64,000 nucleotides of DNA from Andreprevotia chitinilytica DSM 18519 (GTDB lineage Bacteria; Pseudomonadota; Gammaproteobacteria; Burkholderiales; Chitinibacteraceae): positions 62,001-126,000 of the forward strand of contig NZ_JONM01000004.1 of the NCBI RefSeq assembly GCF_000711875.1, in the 5' to 3' direction. The notes beneath the pieces are model-generated. The model worked only from the letters and a program-made list of their open reading frames with translations, had not been told where the DNA came from and did not search any database. Both the position numbers and the translations under genes were made by a program. The first letter of the stretch is position 1. Every line of letters starts with the position of its first letter. This document shows positions 1 through 8,114 of this stretch, in pieces.

Positions 1-809
1 AAGTTGATGTGCCCGTCATAGACAAATGCAGTGCCGACGACGTTGGCGCCGGGGCTATCGAGACGCTGATTGCCCGTTGTAAAGGCCTCGTCGGGTGCCA
101 TGAAGAGGAAGCTGGTGATCTGTCGCTGGCTATCGGCGTATTCCTCGGCGAGCTGCGGCGCAAGCGGGGCGCCATCCTCCAGTGCCGTACGGCATGCCCA
201 AGCTGCTTGCGCACCGGCCAGCAAGCCCAGACGATGCAGCGTTTCGCCAATGCCGCCCGGCTGATCGGAGGTGAAGCCTGTTGCAGCAAAACCGGCAGGC
301 GGCGTGTACAACACCGGAACGGAAACGGCGCGACGCAGGTAATCCTCGGCATAGGCGGCAACGCTGCATGACAAGTCGCCAGTGAACAGGATGTCGTGAA
401 TGGGCTCGAGGGGAAGAAAGATATTGGTCGGCTCGCCATCCCGAAGAAAGGCGCAGCTAATCGATGACTGGAATCGTTGCTGTTCAAGTAGGCCGACCGG
501 TAAGCCTTCGATCGCTTCCTCAGGGCCGTACCATTCGATTTTTTGCAAGGTGAAGCGTGCGATGAGCGTGCCGATGTAATAGCCGAGCAGGAGCAGGAAG
601 TTATGGTTGGCAGGAATGCCAACGAAAGTGTCGAACTGCGGCTTCAGTTGGGTGTGCATCTGCCGCAGCAGGCGGTCGATGCGATTGAGGCTGTCTGGCG
701 TGTAATCGAGCTTGGCTTGGTCGAGTGCTTTGCGGAAAGCGATTTCGTTCGGCAACACGCCGGCATGGTAAGCGTGCAGCAGCGCCTGCGCACTTTGCGT
801 CAATAGCAT
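1..809 (-). CDS. Unrecognised protein, 3' end cut by window edge
   Basis: Reading leftward from an ATG at 809 there is an uninterrupted frame of 269 codons running off the window edge. It starts MLLTQSAQALLHAYHAG and codon usage is like the neighbouring genes. A GGGAG stretch lies 12 bases upstream of the ATG as a possible ribosome binding site. I see no signal peptide, no clear membrane segment and no motif I can assign to a family; the protein looks soluble and mixed alpha/beta. The stop codon and any C-terminal domain are outside the window. I do not recognise it, and no function is proposed. Confidence 0.7.
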   Translation of the reverse strand, partial: MLLTQSAQALLHAYHAGVLPNEIAFRKALDQAKLDYTPDSLNRIDRLLRQMHTQLKPQFDTFVGIPANHNFLLLLGYYIGTLIARFTLQKIEWYGPEEAIEGLPVGLLEQQRFQSSISCAFLRDGEPTNIFLPLEPIHDILFTGDLSCSVAAYAEDYLRRAVSVPVLYTPPAGFAATGFTSDQPGGIGETLHRLGLLAGAQAAWACRTALEDGAPLAPQLAEEYADSQRQITSFLFMAPDEAFTTGNQRLDSPGANVVGTAFVYDGHIN

Positions 810-955
810 TCGAAGGGTTCTCCCGGCTCACGATGATCGAGCGCCGGCAGGGCCACCAGGCTCGGTGGCATGATGCTATCAGCATCTTTTTCATGCATGA
901 AAGATGTTTCAACCAACATCAATCTGACTTTGCGACTTCGCCCGATGCGCAAAAT

Positions 956-981
956 AAAAGCCTCGCAGATGCGAGGCTTTT
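956..981. terminator. Bidirectional hairpin with flanking A/T runs
   Basis: A 12-bp near-perfect stem (AAAAGCCTCGCA paired with TGCGAGGCTTTT) with a 2-base loop. The A run on one side and T run on the other allow it to work on either strand. It lies between the left-edge gene and the leucine-rich-repeat gene, so it could end transcription leaving that gene leftwards. Confidence 0.6.
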
Positions 982-997
982 GCTTGATGTAGGTATA

Positions 998-1053
998 CCG
1001 AACTGAGTCCCGCCAATGATGCTGAGCCAGGGCATCGATTCAGAGAAAAGAAC
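998..1053 (+). repeat. Copy 1 of a structured intergenic repeat
   Basis: This stretch shares with 2372-2434 the blocks CCGAACTGAG, CCAAT, TGCTGAGCCAGGGCAT and CAGAGAAA in the same order and orientation. The two copies flank the AT-rich leucine-rich-repeat gene as direct repeats. Copy 1 is followed at once by a plus-strand terminator-like hairpin, as is copy 2, but the outer pairing stems seen around copy 2 are not conserved here, so it may be a decayed copy. The rest of 810-1148 holds only this repeat and the two hairpins. Confidence 0.6.
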
Positions 1054-1054
1054 A

Positions 1055-1103
1055 ACGGGAGATAGCGCAAGACCAGAATCTTGTGCGACCTCCCGTATTT
1101 TTA
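1055..1103 (+). terminator. Rho-independent terminator-like hairpin
   Basis: ACGGGAG (1055-1061) pairs with CTCCCGT (1090-1096). An inner stem, GCGCAAGA with TCTTGTGC, has one mismatch. A T-rich tract follows on the plus strand. No plus-strand protein gene lies upstream, so if functional it ends a transcript that includes repeat copy 1. Confidence 0.5.
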
Positions 1104-1148
1104 TGGCGCCATATGATCATGTATGGCTATCAAACCAATCACGCGCAA

Positions 1149-2048
1149 TTATTCAACTTTATATGTATATGTAATAGACGTTTTTATGTTGGACGCAAAT
1201 TGTAGTGTAACTTCCTGATCACCTGTTTGATTGGTTGGAAGGTCAACATATAGATGATCCTCACCAATCAAGGCATCTGGATGATTGATCTCAATGCCAC
1301 GCTGATCATATAAAACGTCACCTTCTGTTTGAGCCTGCACAAAGATCACTGGCAGCTTTACCTGTAGTACTGAATCTGCAGCCACAACACCCAAATCAAC
1401 TTTACCCAGCGCTTGATTAATTGCATTCACAACTACGCTCGGGGAAATCCTATTCAATACGGTAAGGTCTTCAAATGCGTTTGTCTGAATTGGAAGGCCT
1501 TGAAGTGCGGTTAGCTGAACCAAGGATTCCGGCAGTTTTCCAGTTAGTCCAAGATTATTATGCAGGGCGAGATGCTCTAATTTTGTCAATCTCCCAATGG
1601 ACTCTGGCACTTCGCCGCTCAGACCTGGAATCGACTCGCTATCAGGAGTCTGGCTATCAAGATGAAGCCGGGTCAACTGCGTCAAATTACCGATCCACGA
1701 CGGAATCGACTTTATACGATTGGAAGTCAATACCAATATACTCAAATTCGTCAAAGTCCCCAATTCTTCGGGAAGCGCTTCAATCAAATGAGATTCCAAC
1801 ATTAGCTTCTCTAGATTTCTGAAATACCCCACGCCCCCAAGACTTACAGCCTTCTCATCTGTAGGTGTAAACACCAAAAATTCTTTTACTTGATCAAGCT
1901 CATCTTGAACGACCTCATCTTCAACGGTGACTTCTCTATCCAGAACGTCGGATATTTTGGCAGCCGCCAATTGCGCAAATACGGAATCTGGAAATATATC
2001 TTTTACAGGCGTCGGGTTTTCAATCAGCAGAAATTCAACAGGCTTCAT
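1149..2048 (-). CDS. Leucine-rich repeat protein
   Basis: A 299-residue protein with about five leucine-rich repeats between residues ~75 and ~200. Several have the plant-like pattern in which a leucine ladder is followed by GxxP or GxIP-type turns (for example LSGEVPESIGRLTKLEHL). The N-terminal ~70 residues are acidic and the C-terminal ~90 look beta-rich. There is no signal peptide, anchor or sorting motif, so the protein is probably cytoplasmic or exported by an unknown route; such repeats normally bind protein partners. The start is supported by GGAGAGA just upstream. The gene is clearly more AT-rich than its neighbours and stands alone between two copies of an intergenic repeat, which suggests acquisition by transfer. 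The partner and role are unknown. Confidence 0.75.
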   Translation of the reverse strand: MKPVEFLLIENPTPVKDIFPDSVFAQLAAAKISDVLDREVTVEDEVVQDELDQVKEFLVFTPTDEKAVSLGGVGYFRNLEKLMLESHLIEALPEELGTLTNLSILVLTSNRIKSIPSWIGNLTQLTRLHLDSQTPDSESIPGLSGEVPESIGRLTKLEHLALHNNLGLTGKLPESLVQLTALQGLPIQTNAFEDLTVLNRISPSVVVNAINQALGKVDLGVVAADSVLQVKLPVIFVQAQTEGDVLYDQRGIEINHPDALIGEDHLYVDLPTNQTGDQEVTLQFASNIKTSITYTYKVE

Positions 2049-2261
2049 TTCAATCTCTCCGTTTTACAAGCGTTATCTGACAAGTAAAAAGATGTAATGA
2101 ATTTGATAAAAGCGCTCGAACATAATGAAATATCAAATCCATCGTGCTGCATGACTTAGGGCCATTTGGCCCTGCCAATACTTCCAAATTTCAACATCGT
2201 CAATTGGCAAACGTACAATGCCAGAAACACCAACACCTTTCAATCATAAAAATATTACAGA

Positions 2262-2290
2262 AAGACAATTGTTATAAATATACATATAAT
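2262..2290 (+). promoter_or_regulatory. Sigma70-type promoter for candidate small RNA
   Basis: AAGACA (2262-2267), a 17-base spacer and a perfect TATAAT (2285-2290) form a plausible vegetative promoter in an AT-rich stretch. No coding region follows on this strand before the terminator at 2470-2500, so it would make a short untranslated RNA of about 200 bases. Confidence 0.45.
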
Positions 2291-2296
2291 CTTTCA

Positions 2297-2500
2297 GTAT
2301 ATTGATGAACATTGGATGCACCTCGGCGGTCATCCACACTGCTTTCTGGCCGAAAGCAGACCCCGGCAATGCCGAACTGAGCATCACCAATCGTGCTGAG
2401 CCAGGGCATTGAAGGAATTCACAGAGAAAGAAACGAAAGACCGGCAGTAGACGGGGTAGGTAAAGGGGGGCCAGCACCGGCAAAGGCGCTGGCTTTTTTT
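2297..2500 (+). ncRNA. Candidate structured small RNA (repeat copy 2)
   Basis: The stretch between the promoter-like site and a strong terminator has several nested pairings. CTGCTTTC pairs with GAAAGCAG in a hairpin near 2339-2359. ACCCCG (2360-2365) pairs with CGGGGT (2452-2457). Inside that, CAATGCC (2367-2373) pairs with GGCATTG (2405-2411). The enclosed loop and following bases (2372-2434) are the part shared with the repeat at 998-1053. No open frame with a good ribosome site fits inside. It could be a free small RNA or an RNA regulatory domain whose downstream gene has been lost. I cannot match it to a known riboswitch class by eye. The exact 5' end is inferred from the promoter. Confidence 0.45.
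2470..2500 (+). terminator. Rho-independent terminator
   Basis: GCCAGC (2470-2475) pairs with GCTGGC (2488-2493), followed by seven T residues. The orientation is plus-strand only, so it does not serve the DUF488 gene, which is read leftwards. It most simply ends the candidate small RNA. Confidence 0.65.
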
Positions 2501-2539
2501 GGTTTAGAGATGGAGCAGCTATTGCGGACCAACCAACAC

Positions 2540-2926
2540 CTACGCCAGCACCGCGCCCTTATCCAGCAACAAGGCCCGCAGCACCGAACGATGGCAATGC
2601 GCTTCGTCTTCGCAGTAGCAGCCGACTGAGAAATTGGTCTGGTGGGATAGCACCGCCAGCAGCTCGATGGTGCGGGCGTTCTCCGGCGTCGCCATTTCGG
2701 CGCGGTATTTCCTGGTGAAGGCAGCCCAGTCGGCGGAGGTCGCGGCGGCTTGGCCGAGCTTGAGGGTTTCGGCGCAGGGGGCCAGATTGGGATACCAGAC
2801 GTCGTACCAGTTCTGGGTGGCGAATTCCGCCTTGGGTATGCCTCTGGGTGGTCGGCGCACGGTGCCGATGCGGGTGCCTTCATCGGCGCTTCTGGCGCTT
2901 CCCAGTCGGACAATTCGAATGGCCAT
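2540..2926 (-). CDS. DUF488 family protein
   Basis: A 128-residue soluble protein of the DUF488 (YeaO-like) family. The family hallmark near the C-terminus is present: a cysteine-rich CYCEDEAHCHRSVL segment at residues ~102-115. The N-terminal RLGSAR strand is also typical. Length is normal for the family, whose biochemical role is not established, although the conserved Cys/His cluster suggests metal or nucleotide chemistry. It ends 40 bases from a plus-strand terminator and appears to be transcribed alone. The family call is secure; the function is not. Confidence 0.85.
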   Translation of the reverse strand: MAIRIVRLGSARSADEGTRIGTVRRPPRGIPKAEFATQNWYDVWYPNLAPCAETLKLGQAAATSADWAAFTRKYRAEMATPENARTIELLAVLSHQTNFSVGCYCEDEAHCHRSVLRALLLDKGAVLA

Positions 2927-2993
2927 TCACTCTCCCTCTCGGCATTCAACGTTTGCGGTATCTGGCGTGGCATCCAGATTCATGCACACCGAT

Positions 2994-4547
2994 CTAATTG
3001 GTCTCCGGCCGTAACTGTTCCTCCGCGAGCGGATCGCAGACCTGCGCGAGCATCACCCTATCCCGGCCGGCATGTTTGGCGCAGTACAACGCGCCGTCCG
3101 CCCGCTTCAGCCAGGCAGCGGCGTCGTTATCGTTCAACTGCAGTTCAGCCACGCCAATGCTCACGCTGAAGCAAATCGGCCCATCGGCCCCTTCCACGCC
3201 GTTCGCGGCGATGTGTTCGCGCATGCGTTCGGCCAGCTGGCACGCGCCGGGGGCATCGGTGCCGGGCAGGATCACCACGAACTCTTCGCCGCCGTAGCGC
3301 CCGACCACATCGATGATGCGCACCACGCTACGCAACACGTTGGCGAGCTGGGTGATGACGGCATCGCCGACGGCGTGACCGTAGCTATCGTTGATGTGTT
3401 TGAAGTGGTCGATGTCGAGCATCATCACGCAGGCGTTTTCGTCCAGGCGGCTGGCGCGTTGCCATGCTTCTTGCAGCAGCCGATCGGTCGCTGCGCGGTT
3501 GTATAGGCCGGTGAGGCCATCGGTGCGGCTGAGCACTTCCAGTTCGAGATTGGCTTGTTCCAGCCGCGACACCAGCAGGGTGTTTTCATCGAGCCAGTGG
3601 GTGAAGAGCTGGTAACCGAAGAAGCCGACAAAGGCGACGATCAGTGCGAATACCCAAAAGAAGGTCCAGGTGGTGGACATCATGATGCCCACCGCCGCGG
3701 GCAGCATGCTCACCTCCCCTGCCAGCAAGGCGCTGCTGACCTTGCCGGAGCCCAGCTGGATGGTGAGAAATCCGTAGCCGAGCACACCGCTCACCACCGC
3801 CAGCATCAGCCGCAACACCAGCCGGCGCGAATCGGTGACATCGGCGAGTTGCAGTTCCGGCCGTTGCAACCGCCAGCGCTCGATCGCCGGCCAGAACAGG
3901 AACAGCAGCGGCGCGACCACCAAGACATCCTGCACGAAGCCGCCGAGCCACCAGCCTTGCCAGATCGGCAATTGGCCGAGGGAATCGATGCGGTTGGTGT
4001 AGCTCCAGATCAAGGCGCTGGCGGAGCTGAATACGCTGGCGACGAAGCACAGCTGCACATAAAACAGGCCGGCGCTGAGGGAGCGCAAATCGCGGGAGAT
4101 ATTCAGGGCGCGGTAGCCCAGCGTGAGCACGGCAAAGCCGAGCGGGTTGGCGCAGGCAAACAGCAAGGCCCAGCCGATGGGCATGCCCGCGTAGACCGAG
4201 AGCGAAAACGCGGCCAGATAGGCCGGTATTGCGCCCCACCACCAACCGAAACACAGCGCCCAGAACTGGCAGATGACCAACGGTGGATAGAGCGAGATGA
4301 AGACCTGCACGCCGCCGAAATCGATCGGCAGGCCAGACCAGTTGAGGATGACCGTGGCCAGCCCGAACACGATGCTCGCAATGATGGAGCCTAGCCAGCT
4401 GCCAAAGATCAGGCAGCGTTCACGCGGGGTGCCGAATAGCCATACGCGGCGCATGGCAACGGCGCCGAGCCGATTCAGTTGATCGGCCGGGCAGTCCTTG
4501 GCGGGCGGGCTAGGGGTACGGGCCATTTGATGGTTGCAGTCATTCAT
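2994..4547 (-). CDS. Membrane diguanylate cyclase (MASE1-like sensor, GGEEF)
   Basis: A 517-residue protein predicted to make cyclic di-GMP from two GTP at the inner membrane. Residues ~40-310 contain eight or so hydrophobic segments resembling the MASE1 integral membrane sensor domain. A short linker leads to a complete GGDEF domain (~340-510). The active-site signature is GGEEF at ~419-423, which is a catalytic form. The inhibitory RxxD site (RIID) lies five residues before it, so product feedback is expected. The gene is divergent from ppk2, with a ~210-bp gap that should hold both promoters. The signal sensed is unknown. An in-frame start eight codons later (MARTP) is also possible. Confidence 0.9.
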   Translation of the reverse strand: MNDCNHQMARTPSPPAKDCPADQLNRLGAVAMRRVWLFGTPRERCLIFGSWLGSIIASIVFGLATVILNWSGLPIDFGGVQVFISLYPPLVICQFWALCFGWWWGAIPAYLAAFSLSVYAGMPIGWALLFACANPLGFAVLTLGYRALNISRDLRSLSAGLFYVQLCFVASVFSSASALIWSYTNRIDSLGQLPIWQGWWLGGFVQDVLVVAPLLFLFWPAIERWRLQRPELQLADVTDSRRLVLRLMLAVVSGVLGYGFLTIQLGSGKVSSALLAGEVSMLPAAVGIMMSTTWTFFWVFALIVAFVGFFGYQLFTHWLDENTLLVSRLEQANLELEVLSRTDGLTGLYNRAATDRLLQEAWQRASRLDENACVMMLDIDHFKHINDSYGHAVGDAVITQLANVLRSVVRIIDVVGRYGGEEFVVILPGTDAPGACQLAERMREHIAANGVEGADGPICFSVSIGVAELQLNDNDAAAWLKRADGALYCAKHAGRDRVMLAQVCDPLAEEQLRPETN

Positions 4548-4757
4548 CGGGCGGAAAACCTATCCAGCGATATGGCTTACCAGCAGCGGTCAACCACCCC
4601 ATCATAGTGCGCACTGACAATCACTGCCCATCCCCCGACAGCCATTTCCTGACGGCCTTGCATTGCGTGCCACTGTCCGTCTGGCAGGCATTCATCTGAT
4701 TGCCACGATGCGGCCCTAGCATGGCCCGCGTCAGTCTGCCCTTGGGAGCGATTACGC

Positions 4758-5675
4758 ATGAATTCAAATAACGAAGAATTGGTCCGGCGGATTCATCGTG
4801 ATCTGGCGGATCACTACGACGAAGAATTAGAGCTTGAGATGGAAGACAGCGCCCTGGAGGCGTTGTTTGGCGAGGAGCCCACCGCCGATGTGGACGATGA
4901 AAAAACCCGCCGTCGCCGTTATTTCCGCGAGCTGTTTCGCCTGCAGGGCGAGCTGGTCAAGTTGCAAAGCTGGGTGGTGCAGACCGGCCACAAGGTGGTG
5001 ATCATCTTTGAAGGCCGCGATGCAGCGGGCAAGGGCGGCGTGATCAAGCGCATTACCCAGCGGCTGAATCCGCGTGTATGCCGTGTGGCCGCGCTGCCGG
5101 CCCCGAATGATCGCGAGCGGACGCAATGGTACTTCCAGCGTTACGTCTCCCACCTGCCAGCCGCGGGCGAGATCGTGCTGTTCGACCGCAGCTGGTACAA
5201 CCGCGCCGGCGTCGAGCGGGTGATGGGGTTCTGTAGCGACGGTCAATACGAAGAGTTTTTCCGCACCGTGCCGGAATTCGAAAAGATGCTGGTGCGTTCC
5301 GGCATCCAGGTGATCAAGTACTGGTTCTCGATTTCGGATGAAGAACAGCATCTGCGCTTTCTGGGCCGCATCCACGATCCGCTCAAGCAGTGGAAGCTGA
5401 GCCCGATGGATCTGGAATCCCGCCGGCGGTGGGAGGAATACACCAAGGCCAAGGAGATCATGCTGGAGCGCACGCACATCACCGAAGCACCGTGGTGGGT
5501 GGTGCAGGCCGATGACAAGAAAAAAGCGCGGCTGAACTGCATTCACCACTTGCTGAACCAGATGCCCTACGAAGAATCCGAAACGCCGACCATCGTGCTG
5601 CCGGAGCGGATTCGACACGACGATTACGTGCGCCAGCCGGTGCCGAACGACATTCTTGTCCCCGAGGTGTATTGA
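4758..5675 (+). CDS. ppk2: Polyphosphate kinase 2
   Basis: A 305-residue PPK2 enzyme, which moves phosphate between inorganic polyphosphate and nucleoside di- or triphosphates. The Walker A loop FEGRDAAGKGG is at residues ~84-94 and the Walker B region LFDRSWYNRAGVE at ~141-153, followed by a lid region rich in Arg. The single-domain length and N-terminal acidic helix fit class I PPK2. The cytosolic enzyme can favour GTP or ATP formation from polyphosphate. A strong terminator follows the stop, and the next gene is a phosphate transporter, so uptake and storage of phosphate are side by side. The nucleotide preference cannot be read from sequence alone. Confidence 0.95.
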   Translation: MNSNNEELVRRIHRDLADHYDEELELEMEDSALEALFGEEPTADVDDEKTRRRRYFRELFRLQGELVKLQSWVVQTGHKVVIIFEGRDAAGKGGVIKRITQRLNPRVCRVAALPAPNDRERTQWYFQRYVSHLPAAGEIVLFDRSWYNRAGVERVMGFCSDGQYEEFFRTVPEFEKMLVRSGIQVIKYWFSISDEEQHLRFLGRIHDPLKQWKLSPMDLESRRRWEEYTKAKEIMLERTHITEAPWWVVQADDKKKARLNCIHHLLNQMPYEESETPTIVLPERIRHDDYVRQPVPNDILVPEVY

Positions 5676-5715
5676 GGCGCATCAGGCCACACACCACGTT
5701 CGCAGCATTGTCTGC

Positions 5716-5750
5716 AAAGCCGGTGGCCCACAGTGGCTACCGGCTTTTTT
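5716..5750 (+). terminator. Terminator of ppk2
   Basis: AAAGCCGGT pairs with ACCGGCTTT across a 14-base loop, followed by further T residues. It lies 40 bases after the ppk2 stop codon. Confidence 0.8.
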
Positions 5751-5810
5751 CTTTGGCGCCTGTTCAAAGGCTCGCAAACTTCCAGCTTGAAGCGCTTCAG
5801 AGTTTTACTT

Positions 5811-5908
5811 CCCCCTTCTCGAAGGGGGATGGAGGGGGATTTCGACGCCAGTGCAAATTGAGATGTCGCAGAAATCCCCCTAGCCCCCTTCCGCGAAGGG
5901 GGGACAAC
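5811..5908. repeat. Intergenic palindromic repeat, CCCCCTTC/GAAGGGGG family
   Basis: Two short CCCCCTTC-N-GAAGGGGG hairpins flank a core with AGGGGGATTTCGACG and GCAGAAATCCCCCT, giving an overall inverted repeat of about 100 bases. Related copies are at 45566-45722 (opposite orientation) and 62757-62884. It occupies most of the gap between ppk2 and the phosphate transporter; nothing else is seen there besides the ppk2 terminator and a GGAG ribosome site for the next gene. Confidence 0.75.
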
Positions 5909-6022
5909 AGCGTTTGCTGCAATTTGCAAAGATCGTAAATAAGCGCTTAGCAACAAGCCGCTAGGGAACCTGTAACACAGCAGATTGATGATGACGGCAT
6001 CAATCCGCTGGAGTTGTTATCC

Positions 6023-7651
6023 ATGACTTCTACCTCGCAAGCGGCCGTGTTGCCGGCCGATTCGTTGTCTATCGAACCAGCGGCCAAGCCGCATTTTGAT
6101 CAAAAGCCCGGCATGCTGACCGGGCTGATTTTTGCGGGTCTATTGGGCACCGGGCTGCTGTTCACGGCGTATAGCCTGGTCAGCGATATGAACGATGCCG
6201 GCGCGCCGATGACCACGTGGCTGCCGTTCCTGCTGCTGGGTGTGGCCTTGTTGATCGCGCTGGGCTTCGAGTTCGTCAACGGTTTTCACGATACGGCCAA
6301 CGCGGTCGCCACCGTGATCTATACCCACTCGCTGCCGCCCAATGTGGCGGTGGTGATGTCGGGTTGTTTCAACTTCCTTGGGGTGTTGCTGTCCAGTGGG
6401 GCGGTGGCGTTCGGGATCATCTCCTTGCTGCCGGTCGAGCTGATTCTGCAAGTCGGCTCAGGGTCGGGCTTTGCGATGGTGTTTGCGCTGCTGATTGCGG
6501 CCATCCTGTGGAACTTGGGCACGTGGTGGCTGGGTCTGCCGGCTTCGTCGTCGCATACGCTGATCGGTTCGGTAATTGGTGTCGGTGTTGCCAACGCACT
6601 GATGCATGGCCGGGATGGCACCAGCGGCGTGGATTGGGCTCAGGCGATCAAGATCGGTTATTCCTTGCTGCTGTCGCCGCTGGTGGGCTTCGGTTTTGCC
6701 GCGCTGCTCTTGCTGCTGCTGCGTGCGCTGGTGAAGAACAAGAAGCTCTACGCCGAGCCGAAGGGCAAGGCCCCGCCGCCGTGGTGGATTCGCGGCCTGC
6801 TGATCCTGACCTGCAGCGGCGTGTCGTTCGCGCACGGCTCCAACGATGGTCAGAAGGGCATGGGCCTGATCATGCTGATCCTGGTCGGCACGCTACCGAT
6901 GGCGTATGCACTCAATCGCGCCATGCCGGTCGACAAGACCGCGCAGTTTGTCGCGGTGGCCCAAGTCACCCGCCAGGCACTGGAAAAAGCCGCCCCGGCC
7001 CCAGCACCGGCCGATTCGCGCAAAACACTGTCTGATTACGTGCGTACCAAGGAAGCCACGCCGGCCTTGCTGCCGGCGCTGGCAGCGGTGACGGACAGCA
7101 TCGCCCAACAAGTAAAGACCAATGGTTCGCTGGCCCACATGCCGGCCGCGGCGGTTGGCAATGTCCGCAATGATATGTACCTCGCGTCCGAAGCAATCCG
7201 CCTGATCGATAAGGGCAACGTGGGCAAGTTGGATGCGGATACCAAGGTCAACCTGAAGGAATTCAAGAAGCAGATCGACGATGCGACCAAGTTCATCCCG
7301 CTGTGGGTGAAGGTGGCGGTCGCCATCGCGCTGGGCCTGGGCACCATGGTGGGCTGGAAGCGCATCGTGGTGACGGTGGGCGAGAAGATCGGCAAGACCC
7401 ATCTGACCTATGCGCAGGGTGCCTCGGCCGAGGTGGTGGCGATGCTGACCATCGGCGCGGCGGATATGTTTGGCCTGCCGGTATCGACCACGCATGTGCT
7501 GTCGTCCGGCGTGGCCGGGACGATGGCGGCGAGCAAGTCCGGGCTGCAGTTCGCCACCATTCAACGCATGCTCATGGCGTGGGTGCTGACCTTGCCGGCG
7601 GCGGTGTTGCTGTCTGGTTCGCTGTATTGGTTGTTCTCGCAGCTGGTCTGA
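6023..7651 (+). CDS. pitA: Low-affinity inorganic phosphate transporter, Pit family
   Basis: A 542-residue PHO4/Pit-family permease that imports phosphate (usually as a metal-phosphate complex) with protons across the inner membrane. The two duplicated family signatures are visible: GFEFVNGFHDTANAVATVI at residues ~80-98 and SFAHGSNDGQKGMG at ~272-285. About ten membrane segments surround a hydrophilic central loop (~310-430). The ATG at 6023 is preferred over the TTG at 6014 because GGAG at 6010-6013 would have no spacing to the TTG. Length matches the long Pit subtype. A strong terminator follows. Its placement after ppk2 links phosphate uptake with polyphosphate metabolism. Confidence 0.93.
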   Translation: MTSTSQAAVLPADSLSIEPAAKPHFDQKPGMLTGLIFAGLLGTGLLFTAYSLVSDMNDAGAPMTTWLPFLLLGVALLIALGFEFVNGFHDTANAVATVIYTHSLPPNVAVVMSGCFNFLGVLLSSGAVAFGIISLLPVELILQVGSGSGFAMVFALLIAAILWNLGTWWLGLPASSSHTLIGSVIGVGVANALMHGRDGTSGVDWAQAIKIGYSLLLSPLVGFGFAALLLLLLRALVKNKKLYAEPKGKAPPPWWIRGLLILTCSGVSFAHGSNDGQKGMGLIMLILVGTLPMAYALNRAMPVDKTAQFVAVAQVTRQALEKAAPAPAPADSRKTLSDYVRTKEATPALLPALAAVTDSIAQQVKTNGSLAHMPAAAVGNVRNDMYLASEAIRLIDKGNVGKLDADTKVNLKEFKKQIDDATKFIPLWVKVAVAIALGLGTMVGWKRIVVTVGEKIGKTHLTYAQGASAEVVAMLTIGAADMFGLPVSTTHVLSSGVAGTMAASKSGLQFATIQRMLMAWVLTLPAAVLLSGSLYWLFSQLV

Positions 7652-7730
7652 TCGCGGGTCTGATCGACGCCTCTGCTGGGTTCATCTGATTGCCAATACG
7701 TCGTCTGGTCGGGTTAGCCCGGCGGAGACA

Positions 7731-7768
7731 ACAAGGGCCAACCTGAACGGTTGGCCCTTGTTGTTTTT
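7731..7768 (+). terminator. Terminator of the phosphate transporter gene
   Basis: ACAAGGGCCAACC pairs with GGTTGGCCCTTGT around a short loop and is followed by TTGTTTTT. It lies about 80 bases after the transporter stop. Confidence 0.85.
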
Positions 7769-7837
7769 GAAGCGGCTGGCTTAGCAGAAGCCACTCAGCA
7801 GGCACCACCAAATAATCTGCGGTAATCAGCAGGCAGC

Positions 7838-7865
7838 AAAAAGCCCTGTTTGCACAGGGCTTTGA
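7838..7865 (-). terminator. Terminator of tRNA-Ala
   Basis: AAAGCCCTGT pairs with ACAGGGCTTT. The A run on its left gives a T tract on the minus strand, in the right place and direction to end the tRNA-Ala transcript. Confidence 0.75.
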
Positions 7866-7921
7866 TCAGGGAGTTAGCCATCCCGCAAACCAAGTACGCT
7901 AACGCCATGACATGTATTCAG

Positions 7922-7997
<76 letters not shown>

Positions 7998-8006
7998 ATC
8001 CCAACA

Positions 8007-8035
8007 AATTTAGCGGGGTGGGTTGCGGGCGTCAA
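8007..8035 (-). promoter_or_regulatory. Promoter of tRNA-Ala
   Basis: TTGACG, a 17-base spacer and TAAATT are correctly placed, with the -10 hexamer ending 10 bases before the mature 5' end of the tRNA. Confidence 0.75.
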
Positions 8036-8054
8036 TGCAGGCGGCATAGAAAAC

Positions 8055-8081
8055 AAAAAGCCCGGCAATGCCGGGCTTTTT
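8055..8081 (-). terminator. Terminator of secA
   Basis: AAAAAGCCCGGCAATGCCGGGCTTTTTG is a perfect stem of AAAAAGCCCGGC with GCCGGGCTTTTT around a three- to four-base loop. It lies ~35 bases after the secA stop and has T runs in both directions. Confidence 0.85.
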
Positions 8082-8114
8082 GTTGGGTGCAGAAGCTTCA
8101 AATCAGACCGCAAA

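Noticed and set aside
2393-2629. A 78-codon plus-strand frame over the candidate RNA
   Set aside because: It reads through a strong terminator and overlaps the DUF488 gene; no ribosome site.
3555-4394. A 279-codon frame opposite the diguanylate cyclase
   Set aside because: Shadow of the GGEEF protein; its translation is biased low-complexity sequence.
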